A stretch of DNA of 64,000 nucleotides from Bacillota bacterium (GCA_023435645.1 JAEYRK010000041.1:33023-97022); one strand, 5' to 3'; counted from the first letter of the stretch, positions 51,039-61,376 are shown. Numbers and translations are program-made. Notes: generated by a model not told the origin, from the sequence alone.

Positions 51039-51244
51039 CGATATGCACCTCCTTTTTTCTAAGCCGGCACTTTGATAAGCGAACTTTATCTATTTTACTC
51101 TTTATTAAGGAATATCACGTCTATTATATGCGCATTCCCTTCTTACGTCAAGTAGTTATTTTACTCACCAGGACTCCCCCAGGACACTTAAAATGCTGTT
51201 TCTTCCTTATATATATGTACATTTGTTGATAATTTCATACTTTA

Positions 51245-51253
51245 TGTGGATAA
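51245..51253 (-). promoter_or_regulatory. DnaA box (perfect)
   Basis: TTATCCACA on the minus strand, the consensus DnaA box. Two further near matches lie within 60 bp. Confidence 0.85.
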
Positions 51254-51495
51254 GCTGTGCCCTTCTTCCTTTGAATGTTTATCTTTCCAAGTCTTTATCT
51301 ACATTTTCCCTTTGTTCTTAATGTTTATATTTTCATCCCATAATTCCACAGACTAATTTTTTCGCTGATTACATCCTGTGAAGTTACAGTTCAGGCAAGT
51401 CTTAAGTATATGGCATTGGACCATTTCTCCCTGCTCTGATCAATCATTGGAAGACTGAACTATATCCCTGTAAAATAAGAATGCCATAATAACCA

Positions 51496-51522
51496 TTGAA
51501 AATTAAATCATTTTGTTATAAT
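51496..51522 (+). promoter_or_regulatory. Promoter of dnaA
   Basis: A perfect -10 TATAAT (51517-51522) has TTGAAA (51496-51501) 15 bases upstream, slightly short spacing. The start codon is about 80 bases downstream. Confidence 0.6.
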
Positions 51523-51604
51523 ATATATCTATGTGAGTATCTGTAAGAAAAGGTTAAAGAAGCATCAACCTATAAAATGCCATAGGGCAACATGGAGTGT
51601 AATC

Positions 51605-52957
51605 ATGAAAAATTTAATTCAATCTAAGTGGGAAGAAATATTAAAATATATGATATCCGAATATGGCATAACGGATGTTTCTTATAATGCCTGGCTTAAA
51701 CCGCTTAAGGTATATGATGTAACAGATCGTGTCATTACGATTATGATTAATGACGAGCTGATCGGTCCTACCAGCCTGACCATTATACGTAATAAATATG
51801 AGCTTTTACTGAAGGTATCTATAGAGGAAATCATGAATGAACAATATGAAATTAAATTCGTATTGGCCAGCCAGATGAATTCCGCAGAAAAAAAGGCAGA
51901 ACCGGCAGCTGTTAAGAAGACCGGTAATATTCCAACCTTCTTAAATCCTAGATATACCTTCGATACCTTTGTTGTCGGAGGCAATAATGAATTCGCCCGA
52001 GCAGCTGCGCTTGCTGTTGCTGAGAATCCGGGTGAAATTTATAATCCTCTTTTTATCTATGGAGGAGTTGGTTTAGGTAAGACCCATCTGATGCATTCTA
52101 TTGCTCATTTTGTCCTGAGTGAGAATCCGGATACGAAGGTCTTATATGTAACCAGTGAGAAATTTACCAATGAGCTGATTGATTCCATTCAGAAGAAGAC
52201 AACAACACAGTTTCGTGAGAAATATCGCAGCATTGATATCTTATTAATTGATGATATTCAGTTTATAATAGGTAAGGAGAGCACCCAGGAGGAGTTCTTC
52301 CATACCTTTAATACTTTACATGAATCAAAAAAGCAAATCATAATCTCCAGTGATCGTCCCCCGAAGGAGATGCTTACCTTGGAGGACAGGCTCAGGTCCA
52401 GATTTGAGCATGGCCTTATGGCCGACATTCAATCTCCTGATTATGAGACCAGAATGGCCATCCTTAAGAAGAAGGAGGAATTGGACGGATATAAGATTGA
52501 TGAAGAAGTTCTCAGATATATTGCCAATAACATCAAATCCAACATCCGTGAGCTGGAAGGTGCCTTGACTAAGATTGTAGCCTTCTCCAGACTTAAGAAA
52601 AGAGAATTAAATCTGTTACTGGCACAGGAAGCCTTGCAGGATATTATTTCCCCCAATGAAAAAAAGGTAATTACCCCTGAGCTGATTGTCGATGTTGTTG
52701 CAGAGCATTATAATATAACACCTGCTGAAATCTATTCTAAGGATAAGAGCAGAAATATCTCTTATCCAAGACAGATCGTTATGTATCTGTGCCGCAGACT
52801 GACGGAAATGTCTGTTACTGATATCGGTAAGAATCTTGGTAACCGTGATCACTCAACTGTGCTTCATGGCTGTGATAAAGTAAATTCAGATATCGGATCC
52901 GATTCTTCCATACATAATACCATTGATGTATTGATTAAAAAGATTAACCCGGAATAG
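51605..52957 (+). CDS. dnaA: Chromosomal replication initiator DnaA
   Basis: The start at 51605 (MKNLIQSKWEEI) follows TGGAG and gives 450 residues, the usual DnaA length; a longer frame adds 24 residues unlike DnaA. Domain I is at the N-terminus. The AAA+ domain III has Walker A GGVGLGKTH (around residue 155), Walker B LLIDDIQF and sensor regions. The domain IV HTH ends with the DnaA signature GNRDHSTVLHGCDK. DnaA binds the boxes on both sides of its gene and opens the origin. Confidence 0.97.
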   Translation: MKNLIQSKWEEILKYMISEYGITDVSYNAWLKPLKVYDVTDRVITIMINDELIGPTSLTIIRNKYELLLKVSIEEIMNEQYEIKFVLASQMNSAEKKAEPAAVKKTGNIPTFLNPRYTFDTFVVGGNNEFARAAALAVAENPGEIYNPLFIYGGVGLGKTHLMHSIAHFVLSENPDTKVLYVTSEKFTNELIDSIQKKTTTQFREKYRSIDILLIDDIQFIIGKESTQEEFFHTFNTLHESKKQIIISSDRPPKEMLTLEDRLRSRFEHGLMADIQSPDYETRMAILKKKEELDGYKIDEEVLRYIANNIKSNIRELEGALTKIVAFSRLKKRELNLLLAQEALQDIISPNEKKVITPELIVDVVAEHYNITPAEIYSKDKSRNISYPRQIVMYLCRRLTEMSVTDIGKNLGNRDHSTVLHGCDKVNSDIGSDSSIHNTIDVLIKKINPE

Positions 52958-52986
52958 GCTTTCCTTTCTTCTGAAGGTTGAATTTC

Positions 52987-53230
52987 TGTTGATAATTAGT
53001 TGATAGCTTGTAGATTAGCTGTTTACTATTTTATTTCCATTTTATGTATGTGTAAGAAATCCTGCTTTTCCACATTTCATCCAAGGGATTCCTTCCAGCT
53101 TATCAATAGCTGAAAAGCCTTGATTTTAAGGGAAAAAAGCAGTTTTCAACAAATTCACATCCCTTAATACTAATACTGCTAAGAATCTTTTATATATTTA
53201 TCCATCACATGCGAAGGGAGCTTATTCACA
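52987..53230. other. oriC: oriC, downstream part (dnaA-dnaN intergenic region)
   Basis: The AT-rich dnaA-dnaN spacer carries a perfect DnaA box TTATTCACA (53222-53230) that sits between the ribosome-binding site and start codon of dnaN. It also has one-mismatch boxes TGTTGATAA (52987-52995, reverse) and TTTTCCACA (53066-53074). The AT-rich stretch around 53160-53210 is a candidate unwinding element. Confidence 0.75.
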
Positions 53231-53231
53231 T

Positions 53232-54341
53232 ATGAAAATCCAATGTCAGAAATCTGATTTACTCAACAGTGTAAATATTGTTCTGAAAGCTGTTCCTGTC
53301 AAATCAACGATGCCCATACTGGAATGTCTGATTATAGAGGCCAAGGATCAGGGGATCAAATTAATTGCCAATGATATGGAGCTTGGTATAGAAACCTTTG
53401 TGAAGGGACATGTCACTGAAACCGGAACCGTTGCATTAAATGCTAAGGTGTTCTCAGAAATTGTGAGAAGACTTCCTGAGAATGAGGTCCATATCTCAAC
53501 TGACAATAATTTTATGACAGAAATCATTTGTGAAAAAGCAAAGTTCTCCATATCCGGAAGATCAGGAGAAGAATTTCCTGCTTTGCCAAGGATAGAGAAG
53601 GACAATCCGGTCATTCTTTCCCAATTTACGTTAAAAGAGGTGATTCGTCAGACCGTTTTCTCCATCTCAGATAATGAGAGCAATAAAATCATGACCGGTG
53701 AGTTATTTGAAATCAAGAAGAATGAGCTTCGGGTAATTTCACTGGATGGGCACAGAATTTCTATCCGCAAGATTGTCATGAAGGAATCCTATGATGACCG
53801 TAAAGTAATTGTTCCCGGTAAGACCCTAAACGAAATCAGTAAAATATTATCCGGAGAGGTCTCCTCTCTGGTTCACATTTTCTTTACAGACAAGCATGTA
53901 CTGTTTGAGTTCGATGAAACCGTTGTACTCTCCAGATTAATTGAGGGAGAGTATTACAGAATTGACCAAATGCTGTCCAGTGATTATGAAACAAAGGTAA
54001 CGATTAACAAGAAGGAGCTTCAAAGCTGCATCGAGAGAGCTTCCCTTTTAATCAGGGAGACGGATAAGAAGCCAATCATTATTGATATCCGTAATAATAA
54101 TTTTGAACTTAAAATCAACACGGCAATCGGATCCATGAATGAAGAGATTGATATCACAAAGGAAGGTAAGGATATCGTAATCGGCTTTAATCCGAAATTC
54201 TTACTGGATGCGCTTCGTGTTATTGATGATGAAAATGTAGACATCTATTTAATCAATGCAAAGGCACCTTGCTTTATCAGGGATAAGGATCAGTCATACA
54301 TTTATTTGATTTTACCTGTCAATATTAATGTTGTATCATAG
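53232..54341 (+). CDS. dnaN: DNA polymerase III beta sliding clamp
   Basis: This 369-residue clamp has the three-domain beta fold (N-terminal MKIQCQKSDLLNSVNIV, central EFPALPRIE, C-terminal PCFIRDKDQSYIYLILPVNI). Two copies form the ring that holds polymerase III on DNA. AAGGGAG is eleven bases from the ATG, and the interval contains a DnaA box. It follows dnaA after 274 bp and precedes the S4 gene by 20 bp. Confidence 0.97.
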   Translation: MKIQCQKSDLLNSVNIVLKAVPVKSTMPILECLIIEAKDQGIKLIANDMELGIETFVKGHVTETGTVALNAKVFSEIVRRLPENEVHISTDNNFMTEIICEKAKFSISGRSGEEFPALPRIEKDNPVILSQFTLKEVIRQTVFSISDNESNKIMTGELFEIKKNELRVISLDGHRISIRKIVMKESYDDRKVIVPGKTLNEISKILSGEVSSLVHIFFTDKHVLFEFDETVVLSRLIEGEYYRIDQMLSSDYETKVTINKKELQSCIERASLLIRETDKKPIIIDIRNNNFELKINTAIGSMNEEIDITKEGKDIVIGFNPKFLLDALRVIDDENVDIYLINAKAPCFIRDKDQSYIYLILPVNINVVS

Positions 54342-54361
54342 AAAAGAAATGGAGCCAGAGA

Positions 54362-54571
54362 ATGCATCAGATTAAACTGAGGGAAGAATTTATCAAGCTA
54401 GGACAAGCTTTGAAGGCAGCCGGTCTCGTAGAGAGCGGTGTCGATGCCAAAAACGAGATACTGGAAGGAAGAGTAAAAGTAAACGGCAACGAGGAGACAC
54501 AAAGAGGTAAGAAGCTCTATGACGGGGATATGGTAGAGTATAATGGAGAGCAGATCAAAATTATTAAGTAA
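54362..54571 (+). CDS. S4-domain RNA-binding protein (YaaA family)
   Basis: This 69-residue protein is essentially one S4 RNA-binding domain (FIKLGQALKAAGLVESGVDA, then VKVNGNEETQRGKKLYDGD). The family is regularly encoded between dnaN and recF in Firmicutes and probably binds ribosomal RNA or assembles ribosomes, though evidence is limited. It is the third gene of the dnaA-dnaN-S4-recF run, 18 bp upstream of recF. Confidence 0.92.
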   Translation: MHQIKLREEFIKLGQALKAAGLVESGVDAKNEILEGRVKVNGNEETQRGKKLYDGDMVEYNGEQIKIIK

Positions 54572-54589
54572 AAGAAACGATGGTGCGAT

Positions 54590-55675
54590 ATGATTGTCAG
54601 ATCATTGGAACTGAAGGACTATAGAAACTATGGACAGCTGGATTTACAGTTTCATAGCGGTACCAATATTCTATATGGGGAAAATGCCCAAGGAAAAACC
54701 AATATCCTTGAGGCTGTCTATTTGGGAGGAACAACAAAATCCCATCGAGGCAGCAAGGATAGGGAAATCATTATGTTTGACAAGGAAGAGGCCCATGTCC
54801 GTATCATAATCGAGAAGAATCAGACTACGCACCGGATTGATCTGCATCTAAAGAAGAATAAGGCCAAAGGGGTTGCCATTGATGGCCTCCCGATAAAAAG
54901 ACAAGGGGAATTATTTGGGATGTTGAACCTTGTGTTTTTTTCGCCGGAGGATCTCTATATCATCAAGGATGGACCTGGAGAAAGAAGAAGATTTTTAGAC
55001 TTGGAATTATGCCAGTTGGACAAGGTTTATCTGTACCATCTGGCTAATTATAATAAAGCCCTGGCACAGAGGAATAACTTATTAAAGCAGATCGGGTTTA
55101 ACAGGAATTTATTGGATACACTATATATATGGGACATGAAGCTGGTAGAACATGGAGGATATTTGATTCATGCCAGACAGAAGTTTATTCAAGAGTTGAA
55201 CGAACTGACGATGCCTATACATAAAAAACTGACCGGAGGTAGGGAAGAATTACTTCTGAGGTATGAACCGAATGTCAGAGAGGACGAGTTTGCAGGTAAT
55301 TTAATACAGACGGCGGAAAAGGATCTGGCTTTAAAAATGACAAACACCGGTCCCCACAGAGATGATATGTCATTCATGGCAAACGGGATCGATATTAGAA
55401 GATTCGGATCCCAGGGACAGCAGAGGACAGCAGCACTTTCCTGTAAGCTGGCAGAAATACAATTGGTCAAGACAATCATAAAAGAAAATCCGGTACTTCT
55501 TTTGGATGATGTTCTGTCCGAGCTTGACCGAAGCAGACAGAATCATCTTTTGAACAGTATCGGTGATATCCAAACGATCATAACCTGTACAGGGCTGGAG
55601 GAATTTGTGAACCACAGGTTTGAATATAATAAAATTTTTCATGTTATCAATGGCGAGGTTGCAAGTGAAAATTAA
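54590..55675 (+). CDS. recF: DNA repair and recombination protein RecF
   Basis: This 361-residue SMC-like ATPase has Walker A GENAQGKTN (around residue 30), the signature segment FGSQGQQRTAALSCKLAE and Walker B PVLLLDDVLSELD. RecF with RecO and RecR loads RecA at single-strand gaps. It lies in the conserved dnaN-recF-gyrB order. The Bacillus remB gene (DUF370) that often follows is not evident in the 132 bp before gyrB. Confidence 0.96.
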   Translation: MIVRSLELKDYRNYGQLDLQFHSGTNILYGENAQGKTNILEAVYLGGTTKSHRGSKDREIIMFDKEEAHVRIIIEKNQTTHRIDLHLKKNKAKGVAIDGLPIKRQGELFGMLNLVFFSPEDLYIIKDGPGERRRFLDLELCQLDKVYLYHLANYNKALAQRNNLLKQIGFNRNLLDTLYIWDMKLVEHGGYLIHARQKFIQELNELTMPIHKKLTGGREELLLRYEPNVREDEFAGNLIQTAEKDLALKMTNTGPHRDDMSFMANGIDIRRFGSQGQQRTAALSCKLAEIQLVKTIIKENPVLLLDDVLSELDRSRQNHLLNSIGDIQTIITCTGLEEFVNHRFEYNKIFHVINGEVASEN

Positions 55676-55807
55676 TGTAATACGGTTTTCTGAAGGAACG
55701 GCAGGTAGCGAACGCAATAGGAAAGTTCTTGCAATGCAAAGGAATGCCTTGAAAGGCAATGTCCGAAAAGGGGCAGGGGCTGAAACAACAGGCATAGGGA
55801 GGTTATT

Positions 55808-57718
55808 ATGAGCAACGAATATGGTGCAGATCAAATTCAAATATTGGAAGGGTTAGAGGCAGTCAGAAAGAGACCGGGTATGTACATCGGATCTACTTCC
55901 TCTAAGGGATTACACCATCTGGTATATGAAATCGTAGATAATGCGGTGGATGAGGCTCTGGCCGGCTATTGTGATACCATAGACGTAACCATTCATCAGG
56001 ACAATTCCATATCCGTAGTTGATAACGGACGCGGAATACCGATTGGCATTAATCATAAAAAGGGTATTCCTGCAGTGGAGGTCGTATTTACCATTCTCCA
56101 TGCTGGCGGTAAATTCGGCGGTGGAGGATATAAGGTATCCGGCGGACTCCATGGTGTAGGTGCCTCGGTTGTAAATGCATTATCGGAGTGGCTGGAGGTA
56201 GAAATCTCTATCGACGGAAAGAAGTATTACCAGAGATATGAGAGGGGTAAGGTAGTATGCCCTCTAAAGGAAATCGGGGATACAGCAGATCGCGGAACGA
56301 AGGTAACCTTCCTACCGGATAAAGAAATATTTGAAGAAACCGTGTATGATTTTGATATCTTAAAGCAGCGCCTGAGGGAAATGGCCTTCCTAACTAAGAA
56401 TTTAAGAATCAGACTTTATGATGTTAGGGAAGAGGAAGTGAAGGAAAGAGATTTCCATTATGCAGGCGGAATTAAGGAATATGTGGAATATCTAAATCGC
56501 CATAAGGATCCATTATATCAGGATATTATTTACTGTGAGGGTCAGAGGGAAGAGGTATATGTTGAGGTTGCAATGCAGCATAACAGTTCCTATACGGAGG
56601 GTGTGTACAGCTTTGTAAATAATATTACGACTCCGGAGGGTGGGACCCACCTGATTGGTTTTAAGAATGCCCTCACGAAGACCTTTAACGATTATGCAAG
56701 GGGTCAGAAATTTTTAAAGGATAATGAGCAGAACCTGAGCGGAGAGGATATCAGAGAGGGTCTGACGGCAATCGTCAGCATCAAGATTCCGGAACCTCAG
56801 TTTGAAGGACAGACAAAGCAGAAGCTCGGCAACAGTGAAGCCAGAGGTGCAGTGGAGGGAATTGTCAGTGAGCAGCTGACTTATTTCCTTGAACAGAACC
56901 CTGCAGTAGCCAGAACTATTTGTGAGAAGGCAATTCTTGCCCAGAGAGCCAGGGATGCAGCCAGAAAAGCCAGAGATCTGACCAGAAGAAAAACCGCATT
57001 GGAAGGATCAAGCCTTCCAGGAAAATTAGCGGACTGCTCCGAAAAGGATCCCTCCAAATGTGAAATCTATATCGTTGAGGGTGACTCAGCGGGAGGCTCT
57101 GCTAAAACCGCGAGATCCAGAGCAACCCAGGCAATTCTTCCTTTACGCGGTAAAATATTAAACGTAGAGAAGTCCCGCTTAGATAAAATTTTGGTCAATA
57201 ATGAAATCAGAGCAATGATCACGGCCTTTGGAACAGGTATTTCCGATGATTTTGACATCGCGAAGCTCAGATATCATAAGATTATTATTATGACGGATGC
57301 GGATGTGGATGGAGCACATATCAGTACATTACTTCTGACCTTCTTATACCGCTTCATGCCCGAGCTGATCAAGCAGGGTTATGTCTATCTGGCACAGCCA
57401 CCGCTCTATAAGGTGGAGAAGGGCAGACTAGTAAAGTATGCTTATAGTGATGAAGAGCTGAATCAGATTCTCATTGAGATTGGCAGGGATGGTAATAATA
57501 AAATCCAGCGCTATAAAGGACTTGGTGAGATGGATGCGGAGCAGCTATGGGAGACAACGATGGATCCGGAGAAAAGAATTCTCTTAAGGGTTACAATGGA
57601 TGAAGAGGAATCCTCTGAAATCGATATCACCTTTACGACACTGATGGGGGATAAGGTGGAACCACGAAGAGAGTTCATTGAAGCAAATGCAAAATATGTA
57701 CGAAATCTAGATATCTAG
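55808..57718 (+). CDS. gyrB: DNA gyrase subunit B
   Basis: This 636-residue ATPase subunit has the GHKL nucleotide site (DNAVDEALAGYC, DNGRGIP, GGLHGVGASVVNALS) and the TOPRIM metal motifs EGDSAGGSAK and DADVDGAHI. It ends with the usual tail. With GyrA it introduces negative supercoils using ATP. GGGAGG precedes ATG. gyrA follows after about 110 bp, and the pair lies just right of oriC. Confidence 0.97.
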   Translation: MSNEYGADQIQILEGLEAVRKRPGMYIGSTSSKGLHHLVYEIVDNAVDEALAGYCDTIDVTIHQDNSISVVDNGRGIPIGINHKKGIPAVEVVFTILHAGGKFGGGGYKVSGGLHGVGASVVNALSEWLEVEISIDGKKYYQRYERGKVVCPLKEIGDTADRGTKVTFLPDKEIFEETVYDFDILKQRLREMAFLTKNLRIRLYDVREEEVKERDFHYAGGIKEYVEYLNRHKDPLYQDIIYCEGQREEVYVEVAMQHNSSYTEGVYSFVNNITTPEGGTHLIGFKNALTKTFNDYARGQKFLKDNEQNLSGEDIREGLTAIVSIKIPEPQFEGQTKQKLGNSEARGAVEGIVSEQLTYFLEQNPAVARTICEKAILAQRARDAARKARDLTRRKTALEGSSLPGKLADCSEKDPSKCEIYIVEGDSAGGSAKTARSRATQAILPLRGKILNVEKSRLDKILVNNEIRAMITAFGTGISDDFDIAKLRYHKIIIMTDADVDGAHISTLLLTFLYRFMPELIKQGYVYLAQPPLYKVEKGRLVKYAYSDEELNQILIEIGRDGNNKIQRYKGLGEMDAEQLWETTMDPEKRILLRVTMDEEESSEIDITFTTLMGDKVEPRREFIEANAKYVRNLDI

Positions 57719-57827
57719 TATCACCAGCAGGAAGTACAGAAATCACCTACCTGTAAAATATTAAGACAGCTATGCAATAGTCTCATAATTCATGGGAATA
57801 AACAAAGCTGATAACGGAGGAAGAGGA

Positions 57828-60452
57828 ATGGAAGAGAATATCTTCGATAAGGTGCATGACGTAGATTTAAAGAAGACGATGGAGACATCCTATATCGATT
57901 ATGCCATGTCCGTAATCGCGGCCAGAGCCCTACCCGATGTAAGGGACGGTTTAAAGCCGGTACAAAGAAGAATCTTATATGCGATGATTGAGTTGAATAA
58001 CGGTCCTGACAAACCGCACCGTAAATGTGCCCGTATCGTCGGCGATACCATGGGTAAGTACCACCCCCACGGTGACAGCTCCATCTATGAAGCATTGGTA
58101 AAGCTGGCACAGGATTTCTCTACAAGGTATCCTTTGATTGACGGTCATGGAAATTTCGGATCAGTGGATGGAGACGGAGCTGCGGCGATGCGTTATACGG
58201 AAGCCCGCTTGAGTAAGATTTCCATGGAGATGCTATCCGACATCAACAAGGATACGGTAAATTTTTCACCGAACTTTGATGAGACGGAGAAGGAACCGGT
58301 AGTTTTACCCTCCAGATTTCCAAATCTTCTGATTAACGGTACCTCCGGTATCGCTGTAGGAATGGCAACCAATATCCCGCCCCATAACCTAAAGGAAGTA
58401 ATTAACGGCGTTTTAAAGATCATTGATAACTATATAGAAGAAGACAGGGAGACTGTACTGGAAGAGCTGCTGGAAATCATCAAGGGACCGGATTTTCCTA
58501 CCGGAGCACAGATTCTGGGGTTATCAGGAATAGAAGAAGCATATCGGACCGGCCGAGGTAAAATTCGTGTTCGTGCTATATCAGAGATAGAGACCATGCC
58601 GAACGGGAAACCAAGAATTCTGGTTACCGAGCTTCCCTACATGGTGAATAAAGCAAGACTAATCGAGAAGATTGCCGAATTGGTAAAGGATAAGAAGATT
58701 GACGGAATAACAGAGCTTCGGGATGAATCCGACCGTACCGGTATGAGAATTGTCATTGAGCTCAGAAGGGACGTCAATGCAAATGTTATTTTAAATCAAT
58801 TATACAAGCATACTCAACTTCAGGATACCTTTGGTGTTATCATGCTGGCATTGGTGAACAATGAACCAAGAGTCTTAAATCTTCATCAGATGCTGGATTA
58901 CTATTTGCAGCACCAGAAGGAAGTTGTCACCAGACGTACCAGATACGATCTGAATAAGGCAGAAGAGCGTGCCCATATATTACAGGGCTTACTAATCGCC
59001 CTGGATAATATTGATGAAGTAATCAATATTATCCGGTCTTCTCAAAATGTCAGTATTGCAAAGGAAAGATTAATTGAACGGTTTGGTTTAACAGAGCCAC
59101 AGGCTCAGGCCATAACGGACATGAGACTGCGTGCTCTGACCGGACTGGAAAGGGAGCGCCTTGAGGCAGAATATGCTGAGCTTATGGCCAAGATTGAGGA
59201 ATATAAGGCAATCCTGGCAGATGAGAAGAAGCTGTTAGGTGTAATCAAGGAAGAGATTACGCTGATCAGGGACAAATACGGAGATGTTAGGAGAACCTCC
59301 ATCGGAGCAGATGAGTTTGATATCTCCATGGAAGATATGATTCCGAATGAAAATACCGTTATTGCCATGACCAGACTGGGCTATATCAAGCGTATGACTG
59401 TTGATAATTTTAAGAGCCAGCATCGTGGAGGTAAAGGTATCAAGGGAATGCAGACGATAGAAGAGGATTTCATCGAAGATCTTTTGATGACGACAAACCA
59501 CCATTACATTATGTTCTTTACGAACAAGGGCAGAGTATATCGTCTGAAGGCTTATGAGATACCGGAATCCGGAAGAACCGCCAGAGGAACGGCAATTGTT
59601 AATCTTCTTCAACTACTACCGGAAGAGAGAATTACAGCGATTATTCCCTTAAAGGAATATAAGGATGATCGTTTCCTATTCATGGCCACACAGAAGGGTA
59701 TTGTTAAGAAGACCCCGATCAGGGAGTATGAGAATATCAGAAAGTCCGGACTCCAGGCTATCAATTTAAGAGAGGACGATGAACTAATCGAAGTAAAGTT
59801 CACCAACCGTCAGAAGGAGATTTTCCTGGTAACGAAGCATGGTATGTGTATTCGTTTTGATGAGAGAGATGTCAGACCTACAGGAAGAACCTCCATGGGT
59901 GTGATTGGGATGACATTGTCAGATGATGACGAGGTCATCGGTATGCAATTGCATACCCAGGGAAGTCATTTGTTATTTGTATCGGAAAAAGGCATGGGTA
60001 AGAGAACCTCGCTTGAGGAATTTACCCTACAGCGCCGTGGCGGCAAGGGTGTGAAGTGCTATAAGATTACGGAAAAAACCGGTGATGTAATCGGTGTAAA
60101 GGCAGTGAATGAGATAAATGAAGTGATGCTCATTACCACGGGGGGTATTATTATCCGTCTAGTGGTCAGCGATATATCAGTGCTCGGACGTATTACCTCC
60201 GGTGTAAAGCTGATTGAACTGGATGCTGAGAAGGATATCACAGTAGCCAGTGTCACAAAGGTCAGAGAAAGCAATAACGCAGCCTCCGGAGAGGAAGTAA
60301 TCAAGAATTTGGAACAGGAATTGATTGAGGAAAACACGACATCCATAAGTGAACTGTCGGAAGCGGATGACCAAGAAGGGCTGGATATTCTTCTGGAAGT
60401 AATTGAGAAAGAGGATGAGGTAGCTGCACAGGAGTCCAAGGAAGAAGAATAG
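57828..60452 (+). CDS. gyrA: DNA gyrase subunit A
   Basis: The start at 57828 (MEENIFDKVHDVDL) follows ACGGAGG; the longer frame adds 12 residues without a site. The 874-residue subunit has the winged-helix breakage domain with the catalytic tyrosine in AAMRYTEARL. The quinolone-determining region around HPHGDSSIYEAL appears with serine, the susceptible type. The C-terminal beta-pinwheel carries the GyrA box (QHRGGKGIKGM). An acidic C-terminal tail of about 50 residues is longer than average. Confidence 0.97.
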   Translation: MEENIFDKVHDVDLKKTMETSYIDYAMSVIAARALPDVRDGLKPVQRRILYAMIELNNGPDKPHRKCARIVGDTMGKYHPHGDSSIYEALVKLAQDFSTRYPLIDGHGNFGSVDGDGAAAMRYTEARLSKISMEMLSDINKDTVNFSPNFDETEKEPVVLPSRFPNLLINGTSGIAVGMATNIPPHNLKEVINGVLKIIDNYIEEDRETVLEELLEIIKGPDFPTGAQILGLSGIEEAYRTGRGKIRVRAISEIETMPNGKPRILVTELPYMVNKARLIEKIAELVKDKKIDGITELRDESDRTGMRIVIELRRDVNANVILNQLYKHTQLQDTFGVIMLALVNNEPRVLNLHQMLDYYLQHQKEVVTRRTRYDLNKAEERAHILQGLLIALDNIDEVINIIRSSQNVSIAKERLIERFGLTEPQAQAITDMRLRALTGLERERLEAEYAELMAKIEEYKAILADEKKLLGVIKEEITLIRDKYGDVRRTSIGADEFDISMEDMIPNENTVIAMTRLGYIKRMTVDNFKSQHRGGKGIKGMQTIEEDFIEDLLMTTNHHYIMFFTNKGRVYRLKAYEIPESGRTARGTAIVNLLQLLPEERITAIIPLKEYKDDRFLFMATQKGIVKKTPIREYENIRKSGLQAINLREDDELIEVKFTNRQKEIFLVTKHGMCIRFDERDVRPTGRTSMGVIGMTLSDDDEVIGMQLHTQGSHLLFVSEKGMGKRTSLEEFTLQRRGGKGVKCYKITEKTGDVIGVKAVNEINEVMLITTGGIIIRLVVSDISVLGRITSGVKLIELDAEKDITVASVTKVRESNNAASGEEVIKNLEQELIEENTTSISELSEADDQEGLDILLEVIEKEDEVAAQESKEEE

Positions 60453-60533
60453 GGGAAGAGAAGCTACTGGACGGCACAGAGTTCCAGTTCTTCCGGGCTA
60501 AAGATACCGAAGGATGGCATCACGGAGGTTAGT

Positions 60534-61376
60534 ATGAGAACCATCTATACTGATGAAATTATAAAACATATCAAAGAAATGTGCATCGAAGCCAACTATC
60601 AGTTGGCTTCTGATGTAGAAAGAAGGGTCCGCGGTGCTTTTGATCAGGAGGAATCCACTCTGGGCAGACTGATTCTGAATCAATTGAGTGAAAACCTTGA
60701 TATCGCCAGAGACGAGTTGATACCGATCTGTCAGGATACCGGAATGACGGTCATCTTTCTGAAGCTGGGTCAGGAGCTTCATATTGCCGGAGGCAGTCTG
60801 GAGGAGGCAGTAAATGAAGGCATACGACAAGGCTATAAGGAGGGCTATTTAAGAAAATCCGTGGTGGAGGATCCCTTGCTTCGAAATAACACGAAGGATA
60901 ATACACCGGGAATCCTCCATGTTGAGATAGTACCTGGGGAGGAGCTGGAGATCACAGTTGCCCCGAAGGGCTTTGGAAGCGAAAATATGAGCCGAATCTA
61001 TATGCTGAAGCCATCTGATGGAGTGGAGGGTGTTAAGAAAGCGGTATATGAAACAGTAACCTTAGCCGGGCCGAATGCCTGTCCACCGATTGTAGTTGGA
61101 GTAGGGATTGGCGGTGATTTTGAGAAATGTGCTCTTTTGTCGAAGAAGGCACTCACCAGAAGTATGGATCAACCCTCTAAGCTGCCCCATATTCGTAAGC
61201 TGGAGGAGGAGCTTCTGACAGGAATTAATCAGCTGGGAATAGGTCCGGGAGGCTTTGGTGGAAAAACAACTGCGCTCGGAGTCAATGTGGAGACCTATCC
61301 GACCCATATTGCCGGATTACCGGTGGCTATTAATATCTCTTGTCATGTAAACAGGCATGTTTCACGAATCATATAA
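60534..61376 (+). CDS. fumA: Fumarate hydratase class I, alpha subunit
   Basis: This 280-residue protein matches the N-terminal domain of iron-sulfur fumarases and tartrate dehydratase alpha (CQDTGMTVIFLKLG, PKGFGSENMS, GPNACPPIVVGVGIGG and GPGGFGGKTTALGV). Conserved cysteines bind a catalytic [4Fe-4S] cluster. With the beta subunit it interconverts fumarate and malate. In an anaerobe this serves reductive succinate formation or aspartate use. The beta gene follows after 130 bp. L-tartrate dehydratase is the alternative reading. Confidence 0.88.
   Translation: MRTIYTDEIIKHIKEMCIEANYQLASDVERRVRGAFDQEESTLGRLILNQLSENLDIARDELIPICQDTGMTVIFLKLGQELHIAGGSLEEAVNEGIRQGYKEGYLRKSVVEDPLLRNNTKDNTPGILHVEIVPGEELEITVAPKGFGSENMSRIYMLKPSDGVEGVKKAVYETVTLAGPNACPPIVVGVGIGGDFEKCALLSKKALTRSMDQPSKLPHIRKLEEELLTGINQLGIGPGGFGGKTTALGVNVETYPTHIAGLPVAINISCHVNRHVSRII

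Larger units (their letters stand above)
51039..51604. other. oriC: oriC, upstream part (rpmH-dnaA intergenic region)
   Basis: The 566 bp between the divergent rpmH and dnaA genes are AT-rich. They contain a perfect DnaA box TGTGGATAA (51245-51253, reverse) and one-mismatch boxes TGTTGATAA (51224-51232, reverse) and TTATCTACA (51295-51303). A dnaA promoter follows. Gene polarity changes here and the arrangement matches known Firmicute origins. Together with boxes after dnaA this gives a bipartite origin. Confidence 0.88.

Noticed and set aside
54020..54244. Antisense frames inside dnaN, gyrB and gyrA
   Set aside because: Serine/isoleucine-rich shadows of highly conserved genes; none has an initiation signal.
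55620..55811. 63-codon frame between recF and gyrB, considered as remB/DUF370
   Set aside because: The sequence does not resemble DUF370, it overlaps the recF end and has no clear ribosome-binding site.
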